A stretch of 64,000 bases of DNA from Photobacterium jeanii (lineage in GTDB: Bacteria; Pseudomonadota; Gammaproteobacteria; Enterobacterales; Vibrionaceae): the NCBI RefSeq assembly GCF_001650345.1, contig NZ_LVHF01000033.1, positions 868,001-932,000 on the forward strand, in the 5' to 3' direction. How positions within the stretch are numbered: the first letter of the stretch is position 1; every line of letters begins with the position of its first letter. Below are positions 17,235 to 26,641 of this stretch, piece by piece. The notes beneath the pieces were generated by a model. That model was not told where the DNA came from. It ran no database searches and saw only the letters and a program-made list of their open reading frames with translations. Position numbers and translations under genes: made by a program.

Positions 17235-17927
17235 TTACTCACCACCCCAGCGATAGCCCATGCCGTAGACGGTATCAATGCGATCAAAATCGGTATCGCT
17301 TTGCAGGAATTTCTTACGGATACGTTTAACATGTGAAGTGATTGTGCTGTCATCGACCACGACTTGAGCTTCTGTCATAAGATCTTGGCGACTCTTAACG
17401 TGTCCAGGGCGTTTGGCAAGGGCGTAAACCATCCAAAATTCAGTGACTGTCAATTCAATCGACTTTTCCTTCCAGCAAACTTGCATGCGGTTTTTATCAA
17501 TTGATAAATGACCACGTTCAAGCAAGCTTTCTTGCTCGGTTGCTGGTGCTGCCATCAAATCGCTGCGACGAAATAAGGCTGCGATACGGGCAATGAGATG
17601 CGGAAGGCTGATGTCTTTAGTTAAGTAGTCGTCAGCGCCCATACGAAGGCCACATACAGTGTCAAAGTCACTGTCGCGTGCGGTAAGGAAAATAATAGGT
17701 AATGTAGGAGAAAGCGCACGTAAACCTTGGCATAGAGTAAAGCCGCCATCGATTTCATCCTGAAGACCGATATCAATAATGGCCAAATCTGGCAGCCTTT
17801 GTTCAAAGGCTGCCATGGCATCTGGGCGGTTATCGTAACCTTGCACAGCGTAACCATGCTTTTTCAGCACATCTATATAGTTTTCTCTAATCGCGGTTTC
17901 GTCTTCCACAATCGCAATATGTTTCAT
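17235..17927 (-). CDS. pdsR: Dedicated-sortase-system response regulator PdsR
   Basis: A 230-residue OmpR-type regulator. The receiver domain (1-120) has the acidic pair in IVEDE, the phospho-acceptor Asp in LAIIDIGLQD near residue 52, and Lys in YLTKDIS. The winged-helix output domain (140-228) includes TVTEFWMVYALAKRPG and TSHVKRIRKKF. It matches the response regulator of the proteobacterial dedicated sortase system. It is first in the pdsR-pdsS operon and is divergent from pdsO. The intervening 200 bases hold phased TTGCC repeats that are a natural candidate for its binding site. Confidence 0.88.
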   Translation of the reverse strand: MKHIAIVEDETAIRENYIDVLKKHGYAVQGYDNRPDAMAAFEQRLPDLAIIDIGLQDEIDGGFTLCQGLRALSPTLPIIFLTARDSDFDTVCGLRMGADDYLTKDISLPHLIARIAALFRRSDLMAAPATEQESLLERGHLSIDKNRMQVCWKEKSIELTVTEFWMVYALAKRPGHVKSRQDLMTEAQVVVDDSTITSHVKRIRKKFLQSDTDFDRIDTVYGMGYRWGGE

Positions 17928-18001
17928 GGTTATACCCGTCTCAATCTTTGTTGAACCAGACTATACAACAAAAACTTAGTGAAAAAAGGGGCGAGAAAAC
18001 A

Positions 18002-18060
18002 TTGCCTTTTTTTTGCCACATTTGATCACCACATTGCCTTTTTTATTCCCCGATATTGCC
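18002..18060. promoter_or_regulatory. Four phased TTGCC direct repeats in the pdsR/pdsO promoter
   Basis: TTGCC starts at 18002, 18013, 18034 and 18056, that is 11, 21 and 22 bases apart, close to whole turns of DNA. Two copies lie in a longer direct repeat, ACATTGCCTTTTTT, at 17999-18012 and 18031-18044. OmpR-type regulators bind tandem half-sites about 10-11 bases apart, so this is a candidate PdsR operator; binding is inferred. Confidence 0.5.
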
Positions 18061-18143
18061 AGATCTACTTGGTTTAATTACCTCATCGAAACGGCAACGA
18101 CAGTGTTAGCCAAACAGACCAAATAACAATGAGGAATACAAAA

Positions 18144-18875
18144 ATGAAAAAGCAGCTAATCTCAACACTTATCGCAGCTACTATCGCAACATCAACTTTT
18201 GCACCAATGGCAAATGCAAGCGAAACAAAAGATGAATACAAAGTGGGTCAGCAAGAGCAACTCATTGGCGCAGGTTCAGGCGCTGCAGTCGGTGTGCTTG
18301 TTGGTGGTCCAGCTGGCGCAGTAGTTGGTGCCATTTTCGGCGGCATCATTGGTACTACGGTTGGTCAGCAAGATTACATTAAAGCCCAAGACCAAGAAGT
18401 GAGCGAGCTTGCAGCGCGAAACACAGAGCTTGAGAAAGTGAGTCAACGTTATAACCAGGCACAAATTGAAATGGCACGCTTGAAGCAAGCTTACGATAAC
18501 CAACGCACATTGGATTTAGCGCTAGAAATGAATGTTCATTTCCGTACAGGTTCAGCTGCTATTGAACCGCAATTTCAACGTCAGCTTGATGATATTGCCG
18601 AGTTAATGAAGCAAGCTCCAGATGTTAATTGGCAACTTGCAGGCTATGCAGACCGTCGTGGTGACAGTCAGAAAAACTTGGCGCTTTCAATGAAACGTGT
18701 CGATGCAGTGCGTGATTACCTAGAAAGCCGTGGTGTTGAGAGTGACCAATTTGTTGTAGAAGCTATGGGCGATCAATACCCACAAAAAGCAGAACAAAAC
18801 TTTGAAGGTGACTTTTTCGACCGCCGCGTAACACTGCGCAGTCAGCAAGAAGACACACGTACAGCTCAGTTCTAA
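18144..18875 (+). CDS. pdsO: Sortase-associated OmpA-like protein PdsO
   Basis: ATG 18144 is preferred to 18129 because GAGGAA lies between them at the right distance. The 243-residue protein has a signal peptide (to about residue 26, ANA), then a glycine-zipper segment (GAGSGAAVGVLVGGPAG and AIFGGIIGTTVG) that can insert in membranes, a coiled coil (residues 75-115), and a C-terminal OmpA peptidoglycan-binding domain (VHFRTGSAAI, LAGYADRRGDSQKNLALSMKR). This is the PdsO plan. In typical clusters pdsO is followed by an LPXTG-like target and a sortase; here neither follows. Confidence 0.85.
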   Translation: MKKQLISTLIAATIATSTFAPMANASETKDEYKVGQQEQLIGAGSGAAVGVLVGGPAGAVVGAIFGGIIGTTVGQQDYIKAQDQEVSELAARNTELEKVSQRYNQAQIEMARLKQAYDNQRTLDLALEMNVHFRTGSAAIEPQFQRQLDDIAELMKQAPDVNWQLAGYADRRGDSQKNLALSMKRVDAVRDYLESRGVESDQFVVEAMGDQYPQKAEQNFEGDFFDRRVTLRSQQEDTRTAQF

Positions 18876-18897
18876 TAAGCTTAGGGAAGATTTGTTT

Positions 18898-19089
18898 ATG
18901 GAAAAAACGCAGCAGGAGGCACCTTTATGGGTGCTTCCACTCGCAATCCTAGTGGTGTTGATGGTGCAGTTTACCGCCAATATTGAAGATGCGAGCCAAC
19001 AAAAGATCAATACCTTGCATGGCGAAACCTTGCAGTTGTGGCAGTCACTTGAAGAGGAAGGACACTTTAGCTCTACAATGCAAAGTTAG
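18898..19089 (+). CDS. 63-residue single-helix membrane protein downstream of pdsO
   Basis: Begins 22 bases after pdsO and probably shares its transcript. A short polar start is followed by one hydrophobic helix (PLWVLPLAILVVLMVQF) and an acidic, helical tail. It occupies the place where the sortase target and sortase genes would be expected, but I see no sortase TLxTC motif and no LPXTG-like sorting signal. I do not recognise a family. It may be an accessory protein or what remains after deletion. Confidence 0.55.
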   Translation: MEKTQQEAPLWVLPLAILVVLMVQFTANIEDASQQKINTLHGETLQLWQSLEEEGHFSSTMQS

Positions 19090-19145
19090 CGAAGGCATTA
19101 CGGTGAAGTAAGAGCAATTTCGTTGATAGTGATTACGAAAATACA

Positions 19146-20444
19146 CTATCGACTTTGGGAGTTTGTCTCCTGAATATGGATTTTGACCTTTTTAGGTGCG
19201 GCTGAGTTTTGAGCGGACTCATCAATCCAGCGACATAAATTTCTAGCTTGTTGTTCAGAATCAAAGTGTTGCGTAACACGTTGACGCGCTTCATAACCCA
19301 TCACAGCTCGCTGTTGTGGAAGGAGCTGGCAAAAGGTATTTAGGGCTTGGCTGAGTTGTTGGCTATTTTTTTGCGCCACAATATACCCTGTATCGAGAGT
19401 GACTATTTCTTGGCAGCCACCAATATCCGTTGTAATTACAGGCAGTCCGGCCGCCATTGCTTCTTTTAGTACTAAAGGACCTGTATCTACACTGCCAGAT
19501 CTTGCGACACAAAATGGCGCAACTAAGCAATCGTAAGAGGGCAGGTGCTCAACTAACCATGAATGAGGTTTAGAACCGAGAAAGTTGACTTGTTGAGTTA
19601 ATTCTAGTTGTAGAGTTTGCTGTTTTAATTCAGAAATAAGCTCTCCATTACCAATAATATCTAGGGTTAATGTTGAGTTCTTAAGAAGACTTAAACTTTT
19701 AAGTAAATATTTGACACCTTTGGGTTCAATTAATCGGCCAACAAATACCAATTTTATTGGTAAAGATGGAGCTGATGCTTGGCTTATTGACCCTTTATAT
19801 TGCTCAGTTAAACCTGAGTGACTATTAGCTTTAAATAGTGCTGTTTTTACACCGCAATGCAGATACTTGATATTACCTTGATATAAAGCGTTAAATTTAT
19901 TTTGCATCTCTTTGCAAACTGCAACAACAAAGTCTGCATGCTTAATTTTGGTTGCAATATCAAAAGGTGTTTCGTTGACATCATGACCATGACCGACAAA
20001 AGAAGCCGAGATGCCAAGTAATTTAGCCGCGGCAATACCGTGTGCCGCAGTATGCTGGCTAAAGTGAGCATGGACATGCTGGATATTGGCTTGAGCAAGT
20101 TGATACGCCAATTTAAGGCTGTAGAGCCACAATGAACGTTTAGGAAGGCTCTGCTGTTCATCAATAAAGCGCTTACAGCGCAAGACGTTAGTTGCACTGA
20201 GTTGAGCGACAAAGCGTTTGAAAGACCGTATAGCGTGCTTAGAGTTTTCTTGCTTGATGTCGCCAATGGTATGAACAGGGTAATGAAACTCCAGATTGGT
20301 AGCTAACTGCTGAAAAGTGAAAACCGTTACCTCACGTTGACAAGTTTGTAGAGCATCGATTTCAGTTCGAATAAAAGTCTCACTCAGCACCGGAAACTGA
20401 GGAGCAATAATGGCAATGCTTTTTATCACGTTGTCTGTGTTCAT
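19146..20444 (-). CDS. Family 4 glycosyltransferase
   Basis: A 432-residue GT-B enzyme. The N-terminal domain starts with SIAIIAPQFPVLSETFIRTEI, a motif of GT4 enzymes from exopolysaccharide clusters, and HVHAHFSQHTAAHG follows. The C-terminal donor-binding domain shows KLVFVGRLIEPKGVKYLLKS, GNGELISELK and the E-x7-E motif region in GPLVLKEAMAAGLPVITTDIGG. It likely transfers a nucleotide sugar to a surface glycan at the inner membrane. It stands alone, not in a polysaccharide cluster, so the acceptor is unknown. It converges on the pdsO transcript; GTTGATAGTG/CACTATCGAC (19122-19153) may form a hairpin between them. Confidence 0.8.
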   Translation of the reverse strand: MNTDNVIKSIAIIAPQFPVLSETFIRTEIDALQTCQREVTVFTFQQLATNLEFHYPVHTIGDIKQENSKHAIRSFKRFVAQLSATNVLRCKRFIDEQQSLPKRSLWLYSLKLAYQLAQANIQHVHAHFSQHTAAHGIAAAKLLGISASFVGHGHDVNETPFDIATKIKHADFVVAVCKEMQNKFNALYQGNIKYLHCGVKTALFKANSHSGLTEQYKGSISQASAPSLPIKLVFVGRLIEPKGVKYLLKSLSLLKNSTLTLDIIGNGELISELKQQTLQLELTQQVNFLGSKPHSWLVEHLPSYDCLVAPFCVARSGSVDTGPLVLKEAMAAGLPVITTDIGGCQEIVTLDTGYIVAQKNSQQLSQALNTFCQLLPQQRAVMGYEARQRVTQHFDSEQQARNLCRWIDESAQNSAAPKKVKIHIQETNSQSR

Positions 20445-20719
20445 CTTGGCTTTTACCTACAACTGCTAAAGATAGAGTAACTACTGCAAGCCTTATGCCA
20501 GTTATTGACCACTATTAATCTCATTTTAAAAAATAACTTAGGGCAGTTGTTTTTCAAAATGATAAGCAAATTAGTTTAGAGAAAGAATTAAGAGGGTAGA
20601 GTGAAATGGAAAAGTTAATTTCATTAATGGATGAGAAAATGAGCCTGTTATTTCTTATTAAATTAACAGTTCTGCATTTAAGTGTTATTTATTGTTAATT
20701 GATAACCGTTTATAAAAAA

Positions 20720-20744
20720 GAAAACTCGCGAAGTGCGAGTTTTC
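20720..20744 (-). terminator. Terminator of cheV
   Basis: GAAAACTCGC and GCGAGTTTTC pair around GAAGT. It lies 31 bases past the cheV stop read on the minus strand. The remaining bases of 20445-20774 are AT-rich and hold the glycosyltransferase promoter region but no gene. Confidence 0.75.
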
Positions 20745-20774
20745 TATATTTATCGTATTAGGTTTTAAAGTGGC

Positions 20775-21731
20775 TTAGTCTACAAACTCAAAACCAAGCA
20801 CTTCACGGAGACGATCTTGTACTACTTCAACTAAGCGGTCTGGTTGGAACTTAGAAATAAAGCGGTTACAACCGACTTTTTTCACCATAGCTTCGTTAAA
20901 GCTACCACTCAGTGAGGTATTTAGTGCAATAAACAGATCACTCATACGAGGATCGTTACGAACTTCGTGAGTCAGTTTGTAGCCATCCATTTCTGGCATT
21001 TCTGCATCGGTAAACATCATCAAGATTTCATCTTGGATGTTCTTACCTTCATCACACCATTGTTTCAGCATAGTTAGGGCTTTTAAGCCGTCACTCTTCT
21101 CGATCACTTCAAGACCAAATTGCGATAGGGTATCGCGGATTTGTGCACGGGCAGTTGATGAATCATCAACAATAAGGATCTTACGACCAGGCATTTGTTC
21201 AACTAGTGCTTGGTCAAGTACGTCTTCAGATACCTGTACATCGTATTCGATGATCTCAGCTAGCACTTTTTCTACATCGATGATGCTAACCAAGCGTTCA
21301 CGACCTTCACGCTCAAGTTTAGTAATGGCGGTAAGGTAGTTTTCTTTGCCTACGTGCGATGGTGGTGGCTGAATATCACGCCAAGTCATGTTGACGATAT
21401 TCATCACCTGACCAACCAAGAAGCCTTGGATGGTACGGTTATATTCGGTAATGATCAGGTTGCATTCGTCGCTGCGTTCGATGGCGCGCATACCAATCGA
21501 GTAGCGAAGGTCAATCACAGGGATCGACATACCACGAATGTTTGCCACACCACAAATGCTTGGGTGCGAGCCCGGCATAATGTGAAGGTGTGGGAGCTTA
21601 ACGACTTCCTTAACTTTGAAAACATTAATGGCAAATAGTTGTGATGTATTGAGCTGGAAAATCAGTAGCTCAAGTCGGTTTTCGCCCACCAACTGGGTAC
21701 GTAAATCAACGGAATCTAGAATGTTGCCCAT
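20775..21731 (-). CDS. cheV: Chemotaxis coupling protein CheV
   Basis: A 318-residue CheW-receiver fusion. Start Met at 21731 gives the usual MGNILDSVDLRTQLVGENR beginning; a longer frame to 21761 is less likely. Residues 20-160 are a CheW-like domain (VFKVKEVVKLPHLHIMPGSH, GVANIRGMSIPVIDLRYSIG) that links receptors to CheA. Residues 185-315 are a receiver domain with VDDSSTARAQIRD and phospho-acceptor Asp in MMFTDAEMPEMDGYK. CheV is thought to adapt or buffer phosphate in the chemoreceptor array. It is monocistronic, as vibrios often have several scattered cheV genes. Confidence 0.92.
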   Translation of the reverse strand: MGNILDSVDLRTQLVGENRLELLIFQLNTSQLFAINVFKVKEVVKLPHLHIMPGSHPSICGVANIRGMSIPVIDLRYSIGMRAIERSDECNLIITEYNRTIQGFLVGQVMNIVNMTWRDIQPPPSHVGKENYLTAITKLEREGRERLVSIIDVEKVLAEIIEYDVQVSEDVLDQALVEQMPGRKILIVDDSSTARAQIRDTLSQFGLEVIEKSDGLKALTMLKQWCDEGKNIQDEILMMFTDAEMPEMDGYKLTHEVRNDPRMSDLFIALNTSLSGSFNEAMVKKVGCNRFISKFQPDRLVEVVQDRLREVLGFEFVD

Positions 21732-22383
21732 AGTCTTCACAGGAATTGTTATGTTTATCATTAAATTATAAAGGGCGCTATTTGCTAAGTCACGCGCTAT
21801 CTCTCTGTACGCTTAAGCAAATTTCCGTGATTAACCTTCGTAAATGCCAAAAATCACCACTAAAGATCAACTAAGCGCATAACCTAATAGCGGCAGAGCA
21901 GCAAAATACTTTAGTGAAATAATCTTAATTTGCCCATTTTTGGTTACAGAATGCCAGTGATAGATGAGGTGTTTTTAAAGCAAGATAAATGCGTTTAATT
22001 CCTTTTATTATTTAAGCTTTCGATTTTAGATGCTTAACTTCGATATTTCTCCTCAAAAAACATGCGCAACCGTGCTTGTAGCACTTGATTTTCACCAAAA
22101 ACAAACGCCTTGAATGCGTCAAATCAAAGAATTTTATCCTGTAAAAGGTAGGGTGGTGAGATTACTAATGATAGTTTGATGAATAGAGTGATCCCTACTT
22201 ATAGTGGAGCTAAATAACTCCATTTTCACTTCATCAATTATCGACAAAAACTGATGGTAAAAAGCCGTCCTCAGTGCTGCAAGTTTCTGCATATAAAAAC
22301 CATGACATGAACAGAAGCACTCCCTAAAGCAGATAGAAAGTTATTTCACTTTGCGGCGCTGAGCATAATAAAAGAGGCAAGTA
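21732..22383. other. Long divergent promoter region between cheV and the formate dehydrogenase
   Basis: 652 bases without a credible gene. TGGAG/CTCCA (22205-22222) form a weak hairpin followed by TTTTC in the leader of the dehydrogenase. I looked for FNR-like (TTGAT-N4-ATCAA) and sigma-54 (GG-N10-GC) elements and saw no convincing match by eye. Confidence 0.4.
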
Positions 22384-25300
22384 ATGATGAATGTCACTAT
22401 TGATGGACAGGTTTATGCACTTGATGCGGAACTGTCACTGCTTGATGCAGTAAGTCAGCACAATATCGAAATTCCGTCCCTGTGTGGACTTAACCAAAAT
22501 GGTGAAAAAGTCCCTTGTGGTTTATGTGTCGTTGAAGTCGCTGGTGAAGGCGTGCAACGTGCGTGTGAAATTAAGCCGCAATCAGGTATGGAAGTCGTAA
22601 CCCAATCTGAAGACTTATCTCAGCGTCGTCAGCAAGCGCTTAACAAGATCATGTCTGATCACTATGCCGACTGTGAAGCACCATGCCAAACAGCATGTCC
22701 AGCTGGGGTGGATATTCAATCTTACCTGTATCACATAGCGCAAGATGATCATCAAAAAGCCGTTGAAGTTATCAAACGCACTCTGCCTATGCCGCTGTCG
22801 ATTGGCCGTGTGTGTCCGGCGTTTTGTGAAAGTGAGTGTCGTCGCAGCTTGGTTGATGAACCTTTAGCGATTCGTCAGTTAAAGCGCCATGCAGCGGACA
22901 TCGATCTTGAGGCTCAAGAAAGCTATGTGCCACCGAAAAAATCGGCAAAAGGAAAGTCGATTGCCATTGTAGGGAGTGGACCGGGTGGCTTGACTTGTGG
23001 TTATTACTTGTCGAACGAAGGTTACAACGTCACTGTTTTTGAATCTATGCCAAAAGCGGGTGGTTGGCTTCGTTATGGTATTCCTGAATACCGTTTACCT
23101 AAAGCTATCCTCGATAAAGAAATCGAGTTGATGTGCCGAAATGGCATGGTTGTCGAAACCAATAAAAAGCTGGGTGAAGATTTCTCATTATCTCAATTAA
23201 GTGAAGATTTCGATGCAGTGTGTTTAGCTGTTGGTGCTTCGCAAGCGGTTGAGATGAATTACACAGGTAGTGATTTTGACGGATGCTACTTAGGTGTTGA
23301 TTACTTAAAAGATTTTGTTACGGAACAGCAATACACCACAGGAAAAAAAGTGGCTGTGATTGGCGGTGGTAACACAGCAATTGACTGTGCACGTACTGCG
23401 GTTCGTGCCGGCGCAGAAACGACGCTGATTTACCGTCGTACACGCGATGAAATGCCAGCTGAAGATTACGAAATTGTTGAAGCTGAACACGAAGGCGTGA
23501 AATTCCACTTCTTGACTAATCCAGTAGAAAACTTTGCCGATGCTCATGGTCGTGTGTGTGAAGTGAAACTGGAAAAAATGGCGTTAGGTGAGCCAGATGC
23601 GTCAGGCCGTCGCCGTCCAGAAGCAACAGGCGAATACTTCATGGAGGCTTTTGATACAGTCATTTCTGCTGTTTCGCAAAAGCCTGATTTGTCTTTCATG
23701 GACAACGAAGCATTGGATCTGCCACTAACTCGTTGGAATACCCAAGACGCGAACCCAGATACCATGCACTCAGGTACGGGTAACATTTTCAGTATTGGTG
23801 ATTTCCGCCGTGGTCCTGCTACGGCGATTGAAGCTGTGGCTGATGGTCGTGTTGCTGCTAAAGCGATTGACCGCTTTTTTGAAGGCACTATGGAACATGT
23901 GCCAGTTAAACCGTTTAACGCTCAAAAAGCACCAAAGCTTAAGCAAGTTGATGCCAAGCACTTTGAAAGTATCAAGAAAGTCATGCGTTCAGTGATGCCA
24001 GAGCTTAGCAGTCAAGAGCGTGAGCTGAACTTTGCTGAAGTTGAAACAGGTTTTGCCAACATTGATGCGATTCGAGAAGCAGAACGTTGTTTAGAGTGTG
24101 GCTGTCAGGCGAACACTGATTGTAAATTGCGTGATTTTGCGACTGAATACAAAGTAGAAGAAACCGATATTAACCTTGAAGGTTGTCAGAAGTTCGCCGT
24201 TGATAATAGTGCTGAATTTATTGTGTTCGATGCGAACCGCTGTATCAGCTGTGGTCAGTGTGTTGATACTTGTAGCAATAAGACGGTACATGGCGCGCTC
24301 AGCTTCATGAAAAATGAAGATGGAACCAGTGCTAATCGTCCAGAGTGTCGCCCAGGATTTGAAAATGGCTACAGCATGGGTGATTCGAATTGTGTGCAGT
24401 GTGGCGCTTGTGTTCAAGTGTGTCCGACTGGTGCGTTAACCGATGCTCGAGACCGTTCGCAAGGGCGAATCGAAATGCTTAAGCCTGTCGACACTATCTG
24501 TACCTACTGTGGCGTGGGCTGTAAGTTGACCATGTTTGTTGACGAAAGCCGTAACGAAATTCGTTATGTCCAAGGCGTAAAAGATTCTCCGGTTAACCAA
24601 GGTATGCTGTGTGTGAAAGGGCGCTTTGGGTTTGATTTTGTAAACAGCAAAGACCGCCTGACAACGCCGTTGATCCGTCGTGATGGTGAGTTGCAACCGG
24701 CAACTTGGGATGAAGCTATTGCGCTGGTGGCAGATAAACTGTCTGCGATTAAATTAGCAAATGGCGGTAAGGCGCTGGCTGGTTTCTCATCGGCAAAAAC
24801 CACGAACGAAGATAACTACGCTTTCCAGAAGTTATTCCGTCGTGAGTTGCTTACCAACAACATTGATCACTGTGCTCGCTTGTGTCACGCCTCGACGGTT
24901 ACTGGGCTTGAAGCCTCGATTGGCAGTGGTGCCATGACTAATGACATTCCGTCAATCAAACACTCAGATGTGGTGTTTGTGATTGGCTCTGATACTACGG
25001 CTGCACACCCAATTATTGCGTCGCATATTAAGCAAGCGATCAAGACTCACGGTACACGCTTAATTGTGGCTGATCCGAAGAAGATCGATATGGCTGAGCA
25101 TGCTCAATTGTACGTTGCACAGCGTCCGGGTACGGATGTGATGCTTCTTAACGGCATAATGCAGCAAATCATTAAGCATAACTGGCATGATCAAGCCTAT
25201 ATCGCAGAGCGTACAGAAGGCTTTGAAGCGTTAGCAGCGGAAGTGATGCAAGAGGCTTACTCGCCAGAGAAAGTGGAGTTGATCACTGGCATTAAAGCGG

Positions 25301-26550
25301 ACGATGTTATCGCGATGGCGAAAATGATCGGCACCGCAGAGCGCACGGCGGTGTATTACTCAATGGGTATTACTCAGCACACCACAGGGCATGATAATGT
25401 TCGCTCGATTGCCAACTTACAAATGCTGTGTGGCAATATTGGTATTGAAGGTGGCGGTATTAATCCACTGCGTGGTCAGTCGAATGTGCAAGGTGCATGT
25501 GATATGGGGGCGCTACCAAATAACTTCCCGGGTTACCAGAAAGTGCACAACCCAGAAGTTCATGCCAAATTTGTTCATGCATGGCAACAACCTGAATTGC
25601 CGAGTGAGTCTGGTTTAACCCTAACTGAAATCATTGATGCTGCGTGTCACGGTGACGTAAAAGGGCTTTACGTCATGGGTGAAAACCCTGTGCTGAGTGA
25701 TCCTAACCAAGCACATGTCATCGAGGCATTAGAAGCGCTCGATTTCTTAGTGGTGCAAGATATCTTCCTAACTGAAACAGCGCAGTATGCAGATGTTGTA
25801 TTGCCGTCTTGTTCATTTGCAGAAAAAGCGGGTCACTTTACCAATACAGAGCGTCGCGTTCAGCGTATTTCTCCTGCGGTAAACCCTCCGGGTGAAGCGA
25901 AAGAAGACTGGTGGATCATCCAACAAATCGCGCAAGCGATGGGAGCTGATTGGCAGTATGATTCGGTGAAAGCGATTACGGAAGAAATTACGCAAGTCAC
26001 ACCGCAGTATGCTGGAATTCACTGGGATCGTGTTGGACGTGATGGTCTTCAATGGCCATGTTTATCGGATGATCATCAAGGTACACGCATCATGCATGCG
26101 GAAACATTTAAGCGTGGCTTGGGCGAAATGGTGGCTGTACCATTCCGTTACGCGGCGGAATTGCCTGATGACGAGTATCCATTAGTGCTAACGACGGGTC
26201 GTCTGTTGGAGCAATTCCATACTGGCACCATGACGCGTAAGACCAAAGGTTTGGACAATCTGGCTGGTCCTCGAGTGATGATGTCGGTGGTTGATGCTGA
26301 ACGTTTGGGTATCCAAAATAGTGAGATGGTGCGCCTGTCGACACGCCGTGGTTATATCGAAACGCCTGCATTTGTGACTAAGCGTATGCAACCTGGGGTA
26401 GTCTTTGTCCCATTCCACTTTGCCGAGTCGCCAGCAAACCGTCTGACAATTACAGCAACGGATCCACATGCGAAGATCCCTGAGTTTAAGGTTGCCGCTG
26501 TGAAGTTGGAAAAGATTGCAGTACCAGAAGTTGAAGCTGTACCTGTTTAA
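22384..26550 (+). CDS. Formate dehydrogenase alpha subunit fused to a GltD-like FAD module
   Basis: A 1388-residue iron-sulfur molybdoprotein. Residues 1-75 are a [2Fe-2S] ferredoxin domain (Cys34, 45, 48, 61). Residues 85-175 are a cysteine-rich linker as in GltD and dihydropyrimidine dehydrogenase. Residues 190-500 are a GltD-like FAD/NAD(P) oxidoreductase (GSGPGG at 197, GGGNTA at 327). Two ferredoxin-type [4Fe-4S] sites follow (C620/623/626/630 and C670/673/676/680). From 700 on is the molybdopterin domain with CTYCGVGC (706-713), Cys743 and the catalytic Cys-His at 834-835 in DHCARLCHAST. It probably oxidises formate and passes electrons to NAD(P)+ within one chain, in the cytoplasm. No fdhD or other maturation gene is adjacent. 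Confidence 0.88.
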   Translation: MMNVTIDGQVYALDAELSLLDAVSQHNIEIPSLCGLNQNGEKVPCGLCVVEVAGEGVQRACEIKPQSGMEVVTQSEDLSQRRQQALNKIMSDHYADCEAPCQTACPAGVDIQSYLYHIAQDDHQKAVEVIKRTLPMPLSIGRVCPAFCESECRRSLVDEPLAIRQLKRHAADIDLEAQESYVPPKKSAKGKSIAIVGSGPGGLTCGYYLSNEGYNVTVFESMPKAGGWLRYGIPEYRLPKAILDKEIELMCRNGMVVETNKKLGEDFSLSQLSEDFDAVCLAVGASQAVEMNYTGSDFDGCYLGVDYLKDFVTEQQYTTGKKVAVIGGGNTAIDCARTAVRAGAETTLIYRRTRDEMPAEDYEIVEAEHEGVKFHFLTNPVENFADAHGRVCEVKLEKMALGEPDASGRRRPEATGEYFMEAFDTVISAVSQKPDLSFMDNEALDLPLTRWNTQDANPDTMHSGTGNIFSIGDFRRGPATAIEAVADGRVAAKAIDRFFEGTMEHVPVKPFNAQKAPKLKQVDAKHFESIKKVMRSVMPELSSQERELNFAEVETGFANIDAIREAERCLECGCQANTDCKLRDFATEYKVEETDINLEGCQKFAVDNSAEFIVFDANRCISCGQCVDTCSNKTVHGALSFMKNEDGTSANRPECRPGFENGYSMGDSNCVQCGACVQVCPTGALTDARDRSQGRIEMLKPVDTICTYCGVGCKLTMFVDESRNEIRYVQGVKDSPVNQGMLCVKGRFGFDFVNSKDRLTTPLIRRDGELQPATWDEAIALVADKLSAIKLANGGKALAGFSSAKTTNEDNYAFQKLFRRELLTNNIDHCARLCHASTVTGLEASIGSGAMTNDIPSIKHSDVVFVIGSDTTAAHPIIASHIKQAIKTHGTRLIVADPKKIDMAEHAQLYVAQRPGTDVMLLNGIMQQIIKHNWHDQAYIAERTEGFEALAAEVMQEAYSPEKVELITGIKADDVIAMAKMIGTAERTAVYYSMGITQHTTGHDNVRSIANLQMLCGNIGIEGGGINPLRGQSNVQGACDMGALPNNFPGYQKVHNPEVHAKFVHAWQQPELPSESGLTLTEIIDAACHGDVKGLYVMGENPVLSDPNQAHVIEALEALDFLVVQDIFLTETAQYADVVLPSCSFAEKAGHFTNTERRVQRISPAVNPPGEAKEDWWIIQQIAQAMGADWQYDSVKAITEEITQVTPQYAGIHWDRVGRDGLQWPCLSDDHQGTRIMHAETFKRGLGEMVAVPFRYAAELPDDEYPLVLTTGRLLEQFHTGTMTRKTKGLDNLAGPRVMMSVVDAERLGIQNSEMVRLSTRRGYIETPAFVTKRMQPGVVFVPFHFAESPANRLTITATDPHAKIPEFKVAAVKLEKIAVPEVEAVPV

Positions 26551-26576
26551 CGTAAGGTGGATTAAGTTAGAAACAA

Positions 26577-26607
26577 GAAAAGGGCTACTTCATGTAGCCC
26601 TTTGTTT
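26577..26607 (+). terminator. Terminator after the formate dehydrogenase gene
   Basis: AAAAGGGCTAC and GTAGCCCTTT pair around TTCAT, then GTTTTAT. The symmetry lets it serve the convergent lipoprotein gene too. Confidence 0.8.
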
Positions 26608-26641
26608 TATTGCATAACTAGACGTAATTTAAGCTTTTAAC

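Noticed and set aside
18898..19089. Truncated class GN sortase
   Set aside because: No catalytic His or TLxTC-like motif and no resemblance to the sortase N-terminus; only its position suggests a link.
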